Source: Polyangiaceae bacterium
Lineage (GTDB): Bacteria > Myxococcota_A > Polyangia > Polyangiales > Polyangiaceae
Direction: 5' to 3'
Assembly (NCBI GenBank): GCA_015075635.1
Contig: JABTUA010000002.1
Span: forward strand, 2,236,708-2,300,707
Length of the DNA stretch: 64,000 nt
The translations under genes and the position numbers were made by a program. Below the pieces are notes generated by a model. The model saw nothing but the letters and a program-made list of their open reading frames with translations. It did not search any database and had not been told where the DNA came from. Below are positions 1-8,447 of the stretch, piece after piece; positions within the stretch are counted from its first letter, which is position 1, and the number at the start of each line of letters is the position of its first letter.

Positions 1-1900
1 GCCGCGGACCGAGGGCGGTCACCACCACGAAGCGACGAGCGCTGTCCTCGTCGGGAGGCGGCAGGTCCAGGTGCTCTGCCAGGCGACAGATCGGCAGCGT
101 CGCGCCGCGCAGAGAGATGACCTCGCGCCCGTCCACCCTGCGGACGCCTCGTCTCTCGAAGACTATGGCTTCGGAGACGCTGCTCACCGCGATCGCGAAC
201 ACCTGCCCGGCCACGCGCACCAGGAGCGCGCTCACGATGGCCAGCGTGATGGGCAGCGTGATGGTCATCTTCGTGCCGATGCCGCGCTCGCTGTGCACGT
301 CGATGACGCCGCCGATCTTGCCCAGGTTGGTCTTCACCACGTCCATGCCGACGCCCCGCCCGCTCAGGTCCCCCGCGCGCTCTCGCGTGCTGACGCCCGG
401 GGTGAAGATCAGCCCCAGGAGCTCCTGTCGAGACAGCTCGCCGGCGTCCGCGCGGCTGATGCGCCCGAACGCGACCGCCTTCTCCAGCAGGGCTTCTTCG
501 TCGATGCCTCCGCCGTCGTCCTCGATCTCGATCATGACGTGGTTGCCCTTCTGATAGGCGTTCAGCGCGATCGTGCCCGCGGCGGGCTTGCCGACCTTCT
601 CGCGCTCCTCGGCTTGCTCTATGCCGTGATCGATGGCGTTGCGGATCATGTGCATCAGCGGGTCGCTGAGCTCCTCCACGATCAGCTTGTCGATCTCGGT
701 TTCGGCGCCGGTGATGACCAGGCGAATCTCCTTGCCCACGTCCCTGCTGATTTGACGCACGACGCGCGCGAGGCGATCGAACACCTGCCCGAGCGGCACC
801 ATGCGGACCTCGAGGATGGCGTCGCGCAGCTCGCCCAGGCGGCGGTCGAAGCTGCGGTGCAGCCGCATGATCTCGCTCGCGAGCTGGCGCTGGCCGTCGG
901 AGCGTGCGCGGTCCGACAGGCGTGAGAGCACGCCGCGCACGATGCTGAGCTCGCCCACGATGTTCATCAGGTGGTCGAGCTTCTTGATGTCCACGCGCAC
1001 GGTCTGGGTGACCGCCTTGAGCGAAGCGGCCGGCTCGAGCGGCGGGTGGTCCTCCTCAGGCGAGGGCTCGACCGCCGGACCCCGCGGCGCCAGCGAGACC
1101 AGGGTCCCGCCCAGGGCCGGCGGCGGCACCGTTCCGGCCGCCAATGACGGCCTGCGGCGCCGCGGCACCTCCTCGATCACCACGTTGTCGGCGCCCAGCG
1201 TGCCGATCAGCGTGGCCAGGTCGTCCCGAGACGCCATCAGCAGATCGAGCTCGATGGTTTCGGGGCTCGGTGACTCGCCAGTGGGGAGGTAGGTGATGAT
1301 CTCGCCGTGACGCTTCGCGCGCTCCTTGATCTCCTCGAGCGCCCGGTCGATGGTGCTGAGGTCGAACTGCACGCGCAGCCGGTAAAGCCCGAGCCCGTGC
1401 TCGATGTTGGTGCGCAGGCGGTGCTCCTCGTATTCGGTCAGCACCGCGAGCAATCCGGGGTCGAGCTCGTACTCCACCACGAGGTTCGCCTGAGCCGCGC
1501 TGCCGGACCCGAGCAAGTCGAGGCGGGCGCACAGCTCGTCCACGGCGCCGAGCGGCGCGTCGAGGCCGCTCTTCTCGACCGCGAGGATCTGGGCGTAGAC
1601 GTCCACGGCGGCGAACAGAGTGTCGAGGACCTGAGCGCTGAGCTGCATGCGGCCGAGGCGCAGCGCGTCGAGCACGTCTTCGAGCCGGTGCGACAGCATC
1701 CCCATCCTGGACGCGCCGAACAACCCGGCCAGGCCCTTCAAGGTGTGGACCGCGCGAAACGCCTCGTTCACCAGCGCAGGGTCGTCGCCGCCCACCTTCA
1801 GCGTCGCGTCCAGTGAGAGCAGGTTTCTGGAGAAGGTCTCGACGATCTCCTGGGCTTCGGTGAAGAACTCCTCGCGCGCGCGATCCCCGGCGTCAGCCAT
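1..1900 (-). CDS. cheA: Chemotaxis-type histidine kinase CheA (3' end cut by window edge)
   Basis: CheA autophosphorylates a histidine and passes the phosphate to a CheY-type regulator, normally under control of chemoreceptors and CheW at the inner face of the membrane. Read on the minus strand from the ATG at 1900, the first 633 codons show an Hpt domain (H52 in the AVHTLKGLAG context), a variable P2/linker with proline-rich stretches, a dimerisation segment, and an HATPase domain with an N box (MHMIRNAIDHGIE), a DDGGGID box and GRGVGMDVVK. A CheW-like domain begins next, and the frame is still open at base 1, so only the C-terminus is missing. The gene directly upstream on the same strand is a CheY-like receiver whose end overlaps this start by 8 nt, so the two are probably translated together as a signalling pair. 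Whether it serves motility or another output cannot be told from here. Confidence 0.93.
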   Translation of the reverse strand, partial: MADAGDRAREEFFTEAQEIVETFSRNLLSLDATLKVGGDDPALVNEAFRAVHTLKGLAGLFGASRMGMLSHRLEDVLDALRLGRMQLSAQVLDTLFAAVDVYAQILAVEKSGLDAPLGAVDELCARLDLLGSGSAAQANLVVEYELDPGLLAVLTEYEEHRLRTNIEHGLGLYRLRVQFDLSTIDRALEEIKERAKRHGEIITYLPTGESPSPETIELDLLMASRDDLATLIGTLGADNVVIEEVPRRRRPSLAAGTVPPPALGGTLVSLAPRGPAVEPSPEEDHPPLEPAASLKAVTQTVRVDIKKLDHLMNIVGELSIVRGVLSRLSDRARSDGQRQLASEIMRLHRSFDRRLGELRDAILEVRMVPLGQVFDRLARVVRQISRDVGKEIRLVITGAETEIDKLIVEELSDPLMHMIRNAIDHGIEQAEEREKVGKPAAGTIALNAYQKGNHVMIEIEDDGGGIDEEALLEKAVAFGRISRADAGELSRQELLGLIFTPGVSTRERAGDLSGRGVGMDVVKTNLGKIGGVIDVHSERGIGTKMTITLPITLAIVSALLVRVAGQVFAIAVSSVSEAIVFERRGVRRVDGREVISLRGATLPICRLAEHLDLPPPDEDSARRFVVVTALGPR

Positions 1901-2297
1901 GACCGCTCTCGCCCTCCGCCCGGCTCAAGTGACGCAACGCCTCGTCTCGGAGCTGCTCGGGGCTGAACGGCTTGGCGAGGTATCCGACCGCCCCGAGCGC
2001 GAGCCCACGCTCGCGGTCGCGCTCCGAGGTCTGCGTCGACATGAGCAGCACCGGCGTGGAGCGGTGACGTTCGCTCGAGCGGATGAAGCTGAGTAGCTCC
2101 AGGCCGTTGATGTCGGGCATGTTGACGTCGGTAATCACCAGGTTCCACGGACCGCGCGGTAGGAGCCTCAGGGCCTCGAACCCGCTCTCTGCCTCCACCA
2201 CCTCGAGCGGCACGTCTCCGGCCTCGACGTTCGCGAGCGCGCCGCGCACGAAGGCGCGGGTCGCGCCGGAGTCTTCGACCAACAGCACGCGCGCCAT
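1893..2297 (-). CDS. CheY-like single-domain response regulator
   Basis: This is a 134-residue stand-alone receiver domain, the full length of a CheY. The acidic pocket is E8/D9, the phospho-acceptor is D57 in LVITDVNMPD, the conserved Ser/Thr sits in LLMST, and the lysine is in YLAKPF. It has no output domain, so it probably signals by protein contact. It starts with ATG inside the TGA of the upstream hydrolase (ATGA overlap), and its last codons overlap the cheA start, which supports co-translation with the kinase. The likely phosphodonor is the adjacent CheA; this is an inference from gene order. The family is certain, the cellular role is not. Confidence 0.92.
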   Translation of the reverse strand: MARVLLVEDSGATRAFVRGALANVEAGDVPLEVVEAESGFEALRLLPRGPWNLVITDVNMPDINGLELLSFIRSSERHRSTPVLLMSTQTSERDRERGLALGAVGYLAKPFSPEQLRDEALRHLSRAEGESGHG

Positions 2298-3190
2298 CAG
2301 CCTGGGCCCCCCGGCTTCTTCGGCTGTCCGCCCGGCGCGGGCTTCTTCGGCTCCTTGCCCGGCGCCACGTACAGGGAGCGCCGCTCCCGCGGCTCCTCGG
2401 CGAACACGCCCAAGAGCCAGCTCTCGAGGTCGGCCCAGAGCTCTGGGTGCTCCTCGGCCAAGAACTGCGCAGAGTGTCGGGAGCCGTCGTAGCGCTTCAC
2501 GGTGCCGCTCATCGCCATCTTCTCGAGGGCTTCCAGTGCGGGTTTGCTGACGGTGTCGTCCTTGGCCCCCGCGAGGAACGTCGGCAGGTTCCGCACCTCC
2601 GCGTACGGCCGGTAGAGCGGGTGACCGCTGATGCTCTCCCCCGGAGACACCAGGCCGAGCGCGGTCACCTTGGCCGCCCCGAACGCGACCTGGCTGACCA
2701 GCGCCGCGCCGATGGAGGTCCCGACCAGGACGATCGCCCGAGGCGCGGTCGCCTCCGTGACGTGAGCGATGGCAGCTTCGACGTCCTTGACCAGATCCTT
2801 GTTGTCCCCGAGCTTGGCCTTCGGCGGCGCCTTCGACCCGCCGTGGCCGCGCAGGTCGAAGCTCAAGATGCTGAAGCGTTTCGGGGCGATCACCATGCGC
2901 TGGACCAGCGGCGCGAGCTCGGCGCGATCCCCGCTCAACCGGTGGATCAGGATCAGCGCCGGCGCATTGGGCTCCGGCGAGACGAACAGCTCCCCGGCCA
3001 GGGCCGCGCCGTCGCTGGAGGCAAAGGTCGCAGGCTTGCCCGGGGTGGGGACGATCATGATCGAGGGCACGTCACTGCCCGCCGGCGCGGGCGGAGGCGC
3101 CGACGCGGCAGGGCCCGGCTTGGGCTGGGGCGAGTCGCACCCGAGCGCCAGAGCCAGCGCGAGCAGAGCGACGGCCGAAGACCGCTTCAT
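2297..3190 (-). CDS. Lipoprotein alpha/beta hydrolase (serine aminopeptidase/esterase-like)
   Basis: The 297-residue product starts with a lipoprotein signal peptide (MKRSSAVALLALALALGC) and an aspartate directly after the cysteine. A Pro/Ala spacer leads into an alpha/beta-hydrolase fold. The nucleophile elbow is GTSIG, the acid is probably in the AKDDTV segment and the histidine in GSRHSAQF, giving a complete Ser-Asp-His set. An oxyanion-type LIHRLSGDR segment precedes them. The C-terminal tail is Lys/Pro-rich. It is the first gene of a three-gene overlapping run with the CheY and CheA genes, but the substrate and any link to chemotaxis are unknown. A divergent gene starts 112 bp away, so the promoter should lie in 3191-3302. 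Confidence 0.85.
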   Translation of the reverse strand: MKRSSAVALLALALALGCDSPQPKPGPAASAPPPAPAGSDVPSIMIVPTPGKPATFASSDGAALAGELFVSPEPNAPALILIHRLSGDRAELAPLVQRMVIAPKRFSILSFDLRGHGGSKAPPKAKLGDNKDLVKDVEAAIAHVTEATAPRAIVLVGTSIGAALVSQVAFGAAKVTALGLVSPGESISGHPLYRPYAEVRNLPTFLAGAKDDTVSKPALEALEKMAMSGTVKRYDGSRHSAQFLAEEHPELWADLESWLLGVFAEEPRERRSLYVAPGKEPKKPAPGGQPKKPGGPG

Positions 3191-3302
3191 GACGCGGCAT
3201 CGTAGCAGCTCGGGGTCGCGCTAGGAGCCTCGCCGGGCGGCCTCGGGGCCGGCCGCGCGGGCGGGGCTTTGAAAGGCGCCCCCATGGGCTATCCTGGGCG
3301 CC

Positions 3303-4394
3303 ATGGCCACCTCGCCGGGTTTGTCGCCAGCCGAGAGCGCGGAGGAGGAGCCGGCTGCCGCCCGAGAAGGGCCGGAGGTCGAGACTCGGGGTCCGACTAG
3401 CCACGAGCAGACGGTGGAGGCCGCGCTCGCTGCGAGCACGCGCGCAGAAGCGACCCTGGGTGCGCTCTACCGAGCCATCCAACAGGTCACGCAGGGCGTG
3501 AGCGGCGCTCGCGAGGCCAACGACCAGCTGGCGTCGGAGCTGCACCGCGTCCGCGAGATGCTGGCCGCGAGCAACGAGCAGCGCCTCGTCTTCATGAACC
3601 AGGTCTCGCTGCTGGAGCAGCAGCTGGCGGACGCGCGGAGCGACCGCGAGTTCTTGATCCAGGAGCAGGATCGTTTCCTGGCCGGCTTGCTGGAGGAACA
3701 CGAAGCGGCGGTGGAGCGGCTGGTCCGGGATCGGGAGGAGGCCTTCGCTCGCATCGAGAAGCTGATGCGACAGACGCAGGAGACCGCGCCGCCGTCCGGC
3801 GGCGTGCGACGCACGAGCCCGGGCCTGGGCGACGCGACTCCAATCATGCCCAGCGTCCGCCCCGTCGTGGTGACCGAGATGGACCGCAACGTCGAGAAGC
3901 TCTTGGCAGAGCGGGACCGCTCGCGCGAGGTGCTGCGCCGCCTCCAACAGCAGCGCGACGCGGCGCAGCAAGCGCTGGCCGACGTCACGAAGGAGCGCGA
4001 CCGCTACCTGTCCGAGCTCAGCCGGGTCGCCCCGGGCCGAATCGCGCCTCCGCGCCCGCTGGTGTCGCCGCAAGACGCGCGCCGCACTCAGCCCGCCGTG
4101 CCGCACCTGGCGGTGCGCTCCACCGACCCGGTGCCGCCGGCCGAGGAGGGTACGGGCGAGAACATCGGCGAGCGCATGACGGCGCCGCCCGGCGAGGAGC
4201 TGCAGAACGCCATCGCCATGTCCCGCCCGTCGCCCCCCGCGGGGATCCCCGCGCAGTCGGTCCCCACGCCGCCGCAGAAGCCGCCGCTCAAGCGCAAGCC
4301 GGATCCGGCGATGCAGCCCCTCGGAGGCTACTCTCTACGAGGCGACGACGAGAGCGCAGAGGAGAGCGTGAAGGGACCGGCCGGACGCCGATGA
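3303..4394 (+). CDS. Long coiled-coil protein of unknown function
   Basis: I do not recognise a named family. The 363-residue protein has a short acidic N-terminus, then a long heptad-rich region (roughly residues 40-165) dominated by Glu, Arg, Gln and Leu. A Gly/Pro break follows, then a second coiled-coil block (about 195-245) and a Pro-rich low-complexity tail. There is no signal peptide or membrane segment, so it should be cytoplasmic. It may be a scaffold or a polar or cytoskeletal adaptor. The ATG at 3303 follows a divergent promoter gap. Its TGA overlaps the next ATG (ATGA), so it heads a translationally coupled run reaching toward dusB. Myxobacteria have many such coiled-coil proteins, and homology by composition alone would mislead. 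Confidence 0.8.
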   Translation: MATSPGLSPAESAEEEPAAAREGPEVETRGPTSHEQTVEAALAASTRAEATLGALYRAIQQVTQGVSGAREANDQLASELHRVREMLAASNEQRLVFMNQVSLLEQQLADARSDREFLIQEQDRFLAGLLEEHEAAVERLVRDREEAFARIEKLMRQTQETAPPSGGVRRTSPGLGDATPIMPSVRPVVVTEMDRNVEKLLAERDRSREVLRRLQQQRDAAQQALADVTKERDRYLSELSRVAPGRIAPPRPLVSPQDARRTQPAVPHLAVRSTDPVPPAEEGTGENIGERMTAPPGEELQNAIAMSRPSPPAGIPAQSVPTPPQKPPLKRKPDPAMQPLGGYSLRGDDESAEESVKGPAGRR

Positions 4395-4696
4395 GCTCGG
4401 ATGAAGAGAGCGACGCCGGCGGCGAGCGCAAGACGACGACGCTGGCCGAGCGCCCGGGCGAGCCGCCAGTGGTCGCGCGGATGATCGTCGAGATCCGTTC
4501 CGACGGCTCCCGCACCATCGCTCGCGGGGCCATCGAAGAGGTGACGAGCGGTGAGCGCGTGGCCATCGAGGCTCACGGGTCCACGCCGCTCGCGCTCGCG
4601 CGCTCCCTCGCCAAGAGCATGTTCAGCGCGCCTGCGCTGGCCCGCCAAGCCGTCAAGGCGTTGCTCGCGTCCAAGAAGAGCGGCATTCGCGGCTGA
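4391..4696 (+). CDS. Small conserved-looking protein of unknown function
   Basis: This 101-residue protein has an acidic, disordered first 25 residues. A short folded stretch follows with beta-strand-like sequence (MIVEIRSDGSRTIARGAIE), then an Ala/Lys-rich helix at the C-terminus. There are no catalytic motifs, membrane helices or export signal. It begins within the stop codon of the coiled-coil gene (ATGA overlap) and shares its strand and codon usage, which is the main support that it is a real gene. Its product may bind the coiled-coil protein encoded upstream. No function is assigned. Confidence 0.7.
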   Translation: MSSDEESDAGGERKTTTLAERPGEPPVVARMIVEIRSDGSRTIARGAIEEVTSGERVAIEAHGSTPLALARSLAKSMFSAPALARQAVKALLASKKSGIRG

Positions 4697-4717
4697 GCCT
4701 TCGGGCTCGCGGCGGCG

Positions 4718-5620
4718 ATGCGGTTGACGCACGGCGGTGTTTCTTCGATCCTGGCCCCCCTGTCCGGCCCGATGGCCAACGCAAAACCCCTTTCGCTCGA
4801 TTTCAAGAGCTGCGACGAGCTGGACCCCGAGCTCATCGAACGGGCGTTTGCGCCGGGCACGAGCTCGCCTCGGGAGCAGGTGCTGAAGCTCTTGGACAAG
4901 ATGGCGCGCGTCGCCAAGCCGGGGCGCGGCGCGCACAGGATCCTGGAGGTCCTCGCGCGCCTCTCGCACGGCGCCTGGGTGGAGGGAGCCCTGGACATCG
5001 TCCTCCGGGACTTCGGGCTGGCGACCGAGATCGACATCCGGGTGGACGTGGGCAAGCACTTCGAACGGCTTCGGACCATCTCGGTGGCCGTCCCGCTGGC
5101 GGAGCTGGCGGACTGGGCGACCGCGAACCCCGAAGCGCTGGCGCCACTGGTCGTGTTCGACACCCGGCGCGACGACGAGCTGCGCCTGCGCAAGGCCCAG
5201 GGCCGCGTCACGCATGTGCCGCTGTCGGCGGTGCCGCACTCGCGGCCGCCCGCCACCCCCAGCGTACCCGCGATGGTGGCGCCCGTTCCGGCCTCCGAGT
5301 CCCCGGTGAGCTCCGCCCGGCGCCCGATCGCTGCCGCCTCGCGGCGCAAGAGCGTTCCGCCCCGGCCGGCGGCATCGACCGACTCGAAGCGCAGCGCGGA
5401 GCTGCACGCGAGGAGGACGCTTCCCGACGTGGAGCAGCAAGCCCCGGACGTCCACCGCCGCAACACGCCACGCGTGCTGAAGGTGGACCTGCCCGAGGAG
5501 GCGTACCGCTCGAAGCCGGGACCGCCCGAGCGCAAGTCCACCGCCCGCATCCCGGCGGTGCGCCCGCCGCAGGCCCCCGCCGCGAGCGACCCGGATCCGA
5601 CCGACGAAGGCTGGGAGTGA
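4718..5620 (+). CDS. Uncharacterised protein with folded N-terminal half and disordered tail
   Basis: The product is 300 residues if the ATG at 4718 is used. The ATG at 4772, 18 codons later (MANAKPLSLDFKSC), gives a more typical N-terminus, and neither has a strong Shine-Dalgarno. Residues of about 25-165 look globular, with regular helices and strands and a DTRRDDELRLRKAQG stretch. The rest, to about residue 290, is Pro/Ser/Arg-rich and probably disordered. No known domain was recognised. It lies 21 bp after the small upstream gene, and its stop overlaps the GTG of the P-loop gene (GTGA), so it belongs to the same operon. It may be a regulatory or scaffolding partner of its neighbours. Confidence 0.75.
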   Translation: MRLTHGGVSSILAPLSGPMANAKPLSLDFKSCDELDPELIERAFAPGTSSPREQVLKLLDKMARVAKPGRGAHRILEVLARLSHGAWVEGALDIVLRDFGLATEIDIRVDVGKHFERLRTISVAVPLAELADWATANPEALAPLVVFDTRRDDELRLRKAQGRVTHVPLSAVPHSRPPATPSVPAMVAPVPASESPVSSARRPIAAASRRKSVPPRPAASTDSKRSAELHARRTLPDVEQQAPDVHRRNTPRVLKVDLPEEAYRSKPGPPERKSTARIPAVRPPQAPAASDPDPTDEGWE

Positions 5621-6192
5621 GGGTGACCGAGACGCAGAAGCTCAAGGTCGCGTTCGTCGGTAGCCACGGCGTGGGCAAGACCACGCTGTGTTACGGCCTG
5701 GCCGCGCGGCTCAAGGCCCGGGATGTCGTGCTCGAGGTGATCCACGAGGTCGCTCGCCGCTGTCCCCTGCCCATCAACGAGGAAACCGGCGTGGCCAGCG
5801 AGTCCTGGATCCTGCACAGCCAGATCGCGGAGGAAGTGGTGGCCGCCCAGCGCTATCCCGTCGTGATCTGCGACCGCAGCGCGCTCGACAACTACGTGTA
5901 CCTCCTGCTCGCGGCGGGGCCCCAGGAGGGCCTCGAGCTCCTGGTGAGCTACTGGATGAAGACCTACGACCTCCTGGTTCAGGTCCCCGTGGTGGACGAG
6001 CCGAGCGCCGACGGCTTCCGCACCACCGACCCAGAGTTCCAGCGCAAGGTGGACGATCGCCTGACCCGCGAGCTCGCCGAGCGCGGCCTCGAGGCGACCC
6101 GGCTCGACCCCGAGCACCGAGCCGAGTGGCTGGATCAGGCCGAAGAGCTGGTGTGGAACCGCGTTCGTCCGCGCCAGCTGTCGCTCTTGTGA
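5617..6192 (+). CDS. P-loop nucleotide-binding protein, NadR/AAA_28-like kinase family
   Basis: The 191-residue protein has a Walker A motif near the N-terminus (GSHGVGKTT), a Walker-B-like segment ending in an aspartate (VVICDRSALDNY), and a C-terminal Arg-rich lid. This layout matches the small AAA_28 ATPases related to the ribosylnicotinamide-kinase domain of NadR and to thymidylate kinase. Those enzymes phosphorylate small nucleosides or nucleotides, but the substrate cannot be assigned here. The start is GTG at 5617 overlapping the TGA of the preceding gene. The downstream dusB begins only 4 bp after its stop. The coupling to a tRNA-modification enzyme is suggestive, since both could act on nucleotide or RNA substrates, but it proves nothing. 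Confidence 0.85.
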   Translation: MRVTETQKLKVAFVGSHGVGKTTLCYGLAARLKARDVVLEVIHEVARRCPLPINEETGVASESWILHSQIAEEVVAAQRYPVVICDRSALDNYVYLLLAAGPQEGLELLVSYWMKTYDLLVQVPVVDEPSADGFRTTDPEFQRKVDDRLTRELAERGLEATRLDPEHRAEWLDQAEELVWNRVRPRQLSLL

Positions 6193-6195
6193 TCG

Positions 6196-7374
6196 ATGGA
6201 TCCCGTCTACCGAAGTGAGATCAACCGCGACGTCCCGCCGGCGCGCCCGGGCGAGATCGCGGAGCTCCGCATCGGTCAGCTCCGGGTGTGGCCGCCGGTG
6301 GTGCTCGCGCCCATGGCCGGCGTCACCAACTACCCGTTTCGCGCGCTGTGCCGTCGCTTCGGGGCGGGGCTCTACGTGAGCGAGATGATCACCGCCCGCC
6401 CGCTGGTCGAGGGCCGCGACAAGACGCTCAAGCTCGCGGACTTCGGCCCGGACGAGAGCCCTCGCAGCCTGCAGCTCTACGGCGTGGACCCCTATTACGT
6501 GGGCGAAGCGGTGAAGCGCCTGGTGGGCGAAGGGCGGGTCGATCACATCGACATGAACTTCGGCTGTCCGGTGCGCAAGGTCACTCGCAAAGGAGGCGGC
6601 GCGGCCATCCCAGTGAAGCCGAACCTGCTCAGGGGCATCGTGAAGGCGGCGGTGGACTCGGCCGGGGAGGTCCCGGTCACGATCAAGTTCCGCATGGGCG
6701 TCCACGACGGTCTGCTCACCTACCTCGACGCGGGTCGCATCGGCGAGGAGACGGGCTGCGCGGCGGTGGGGCTCCACGCCCGCACGGCGGCTCAGCTCTA
6801 CGACGGACAGGCGCGCTGGGAGGCCATCGCCGAGCTCAAGCAGCACGTCAAGATCCCCGTGCTCGGCAACGGCGACATCTGGGAGGCCGAGGACGCACTG
6901 CGCATGATGCGGACCACCGGCTGCGACGGCGTCATCGTCGGCCGCGGCTGCCTGGGCCGACCCTGGCTGTTCCGCGATCTCGTGGCGGTCTTCGACGGTC
7001 GCGAGCCGGACAATCCGCCCAACCTCGGCGAGGTCGTCGACGTCATGCTGGAGCACGCCCGGCTGCTCGCGGACTGGATCGGCGAGCGCGCGGCCATGCG
7101 GGCCTTTCGCCGGCACACGACCTGGTACACCAAGGGCTTCCGCGGCAGCGCCGAGCTGCGCGAACGGATGATGCACATCCAGAGCTATGCGGATCTCGCG
7201 GCCATCGTCGGGACGGTGGATCGCTCGCAGCCGTTCCCGCCCTCCGCGATGCGCGTGCCGCGCGGCAAGGCGTCGGGCACGCAGGACGTCAGCCTACCCG
7301 AGGGCTACCTGGACGACCGGCTCGACGCGACGCCGCCCTCGGCCGATGCCGAGGACGCCTTCAGCGGCGGCTGA
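6196..7374 (+). CDS. dusB: tRNA-dihydrouridine synthase (DusB type)
   Basis: Dus enzymes use FMN and NADPH to reduce specific uridines in the tRNA D-loop. The 392-residue product shows the TIM-barrel FMN motif (VVLAPMAGVTNYPFR), the catalytic cysteine C124 in NFGCPVRKV, the KFRMG lysine segment, LHARTAAQ, and the phosphate-binding GNGDI and GVIVGRG loops. The ends are longer than in E. coli DusB (about 320 residues): about 30 extra residues precede the barrel, and a polar tail follows. It lies 3 bp after the P-loop gene in the same operon. Assignment to the DusB rather than the A or C subgroup rests on the overall motif match. Confidence 0.93.
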   Translation: MDPVYRSEINRDVPPARPGEIAELRIGQLRVWPPVVLAPMAGVTNYPFRALCRRFGAGLYVSEMITARPLVEGRDKTLKLADFGPDESPRSLQLYGVDPYYVGEAVKRLVGEGRVDHIDMNFGCPVRKVTRKGGGAAIPVKPNLLRGIVKAAVDSAGEVPVTIKFRMGVHDGLLTYLDAGRIGEETGCAAVGLHARTAAQLYDGQARWEAIAELKQHVKIPVLGNGDIWEAEDALRMMRTTGCDGVIVGRGCLGRPWLFRDLVAVFDGREPDNPPNLGEVVDVMLEHARLLADWIGERAAMRAFRRHTTWYTKGFRGSAELRERMMHIQSYADLAAIVGTVDRSQPFPPSAMRVPRGKASGTQDVSLPEGYLDDRLDATPPSADAEDAFSGG

Positions 7375-7377
7375 GAA

Positions 7378-7411
7378 AGGCCCGCAATTTCGGCCGAGTC
7401 CCTCCGGGCCT
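7378..7411 (+). terminator. Possible hairpin after dusB
   Basis: Inverted arms AGGCCCG and CGGGCCT (7 bp each) are separated by 20 bp just after the dusB stop. There is no T-run, so at most this is a weak or Rho-assisted terminator, or a structured leader for the next gene. Confidence 0.3.
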
Positions 7412-7457
7412 GGTGCGCGCGTCCGCCGCCCCGTAGACTGCCGCCGAGGGTTCCGTC

Positions 7458-7976
7458 GTGCGCGCGCTGAAGCTCCTGACCTCCTTCGTGACGTGGCGCT
7501 GGACGCCGTGCGTCGCGCTGATCGCGTCGTCACTCCTGTACGTGCTGATCGTGGTGCTGGTGACCCCGAAGACGCTGTCGTTCGGCGGAAGCCCCAAGAG
7601 CGTCAACGTGATCGAAGGACCGGCGCCGGCGAACGCGCTGGCCACGGGTGCCGATCGGGCCGGCTCGACGCCGCGCCGGCCGGCGGCGGCTCCGCCGCCC
7701 ACCACCCCGGTGCTCGCGCCGGTCCCGGTCGCGCCGCCGCCGAGCCCGCCCGAGGAGCCCCGGCGCGTCGAGCCACCGCCCGCCCCTGCCGCTCCGCCGC
7801 CTGCAGCACCGACCCACGAGTCCGCCGAGGACGAAGAGGAAGGGGCCGCGGCTCCGCCGCCGCCAGCGCCGAACCCGAACGCGCGCTTCATGGCGACCCC
7901 GCTGCGCTTCATCCCTCAGCTGGCGGCCTCGGCCGGCGCGGCAGCAGCGGCGCCACCCTCCGCTGAAGATCACTGA
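7458..7976 (+). CDS. Membrane-anchored proline-rich protein
   Basis: The product is 172 residues with a GTG start. One transmembrane helix sits near the N-terminus (about residues 17-37, CVALIASSLLYVLIVVLVT). About 110 residues of Pro/Ala-rich sequence with an acidic patch (EDEEEG) follow, then a short C-terminal segment (ARFMATPLRFIPQLAAS). The topology is probably a cytoplasmic N-terminus with the tail spanning the periplasm, reminiscent of a TonB-like or LysM-less spacer protein. No TonB box, catalytic residue or known domain was seen. It is separated from dusB by 83 bp holding a weak hairpin, so it may have its own promoter. It converges with the S4-domain gene 22 bp downstream. Function unknown. 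Confidence 0.75.
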   Translation: MRALKLLTSFVTWRWTPCVALIASSLLYVLIVVLVTPKTLSFGGSPKSVNVIEGPAPANALATGADRAGSTPRRPAAAPPPTTPVLAPVPVAPPPSPPEEPRRVEPPPAPAAPPPAAPTHESAEDEEEGAAAPPPPAPNPNARFMATPLRFIPQLAASAGAAAAAPPSAEDH

Positions 7977-7998
7977 CCCTCACTGCCCGAGTCGAGAC

Positions 7999-8391
7999 TC
8001 AGCCGTCCCGGAAGCGCTCCAGCGCGCGGCGCTCGGCCTTCGTGGGGCGCCCAGCACCGCGATCGCGGACCGCCACGCGCTCCTCCCGCGGCGGGGGCGG
8101 CGGCGAGTGGTCAACGTACAGCGCCCGCGCGGCGGGTGGGGAGAGACGCTTGTCGGCCAGGGCCAACACCTCGAGCACGACCTCGCCACGGGGGGCCAGC
8201 GCGCCGATCCGATCGCCGACCCGGACCGGGTGACTCGCCCGCGCCGACGCCCCGTTCACCCGCACGTGACCGCCCGCGCAAGCGTCCGTGGCCTGAGTGC
8301 GCGACTTGAAGACGCGCGCCGCGCAGAGCCAGCGGTCGATACGAACGGCGTCCACGTCGGGTGATGTTAGCGCATTTCGACGAGTTTCCAC
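7999..8391 (-). CDS. hslR: S4-domain RNA-binding protein, Hsp15 (HslR)-like
   Basis: The 130-residue protein carries an S4 RNA-binding fold from about residue 17 (VRIDRWLCAARVFKSRTQA then GGHVRVNG and VRVGDRI). A charged C-terminal tail ends in RPTKAERRALERFR, typical of the Hsp15 family. E. coli Hsp15 binds 50S subunits that still carry a nascent chain after abortive translation and helps recycle them. Length (133 in E. coli) and both signature parts match. It is transcribed alone on the minus strand, convergent with the proline-rich protein and divergent from the response regulator at 8448, with 56 bp between the starts. Confidence 0.88.
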   Translation of the reverse strand: METRRNALTSPDVDAVRIDRWLCAARVFKSRTQATDACAGGHVRVNGASARASHPVRVGDRIGALAPRGEVVLEVLALADKRLSPPAARALYVDHSPPPPPREERVAVRDRGAGRPTKAERRALERFRDG

Positions 8392-8447
8392 CCTGCCCCG
8401 CGGCGGGAATGGGCGTGCGCTGCTCGGTGTTACTGCGTACCTGAGCC

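Noticed and set aside
4573..7176. Minus-strand open frame of 867 codons opposite the dusB operon
   Set aside because: DusB, the P-loop gene and their overlaps define the coding strand; the antisense translation has no family features.
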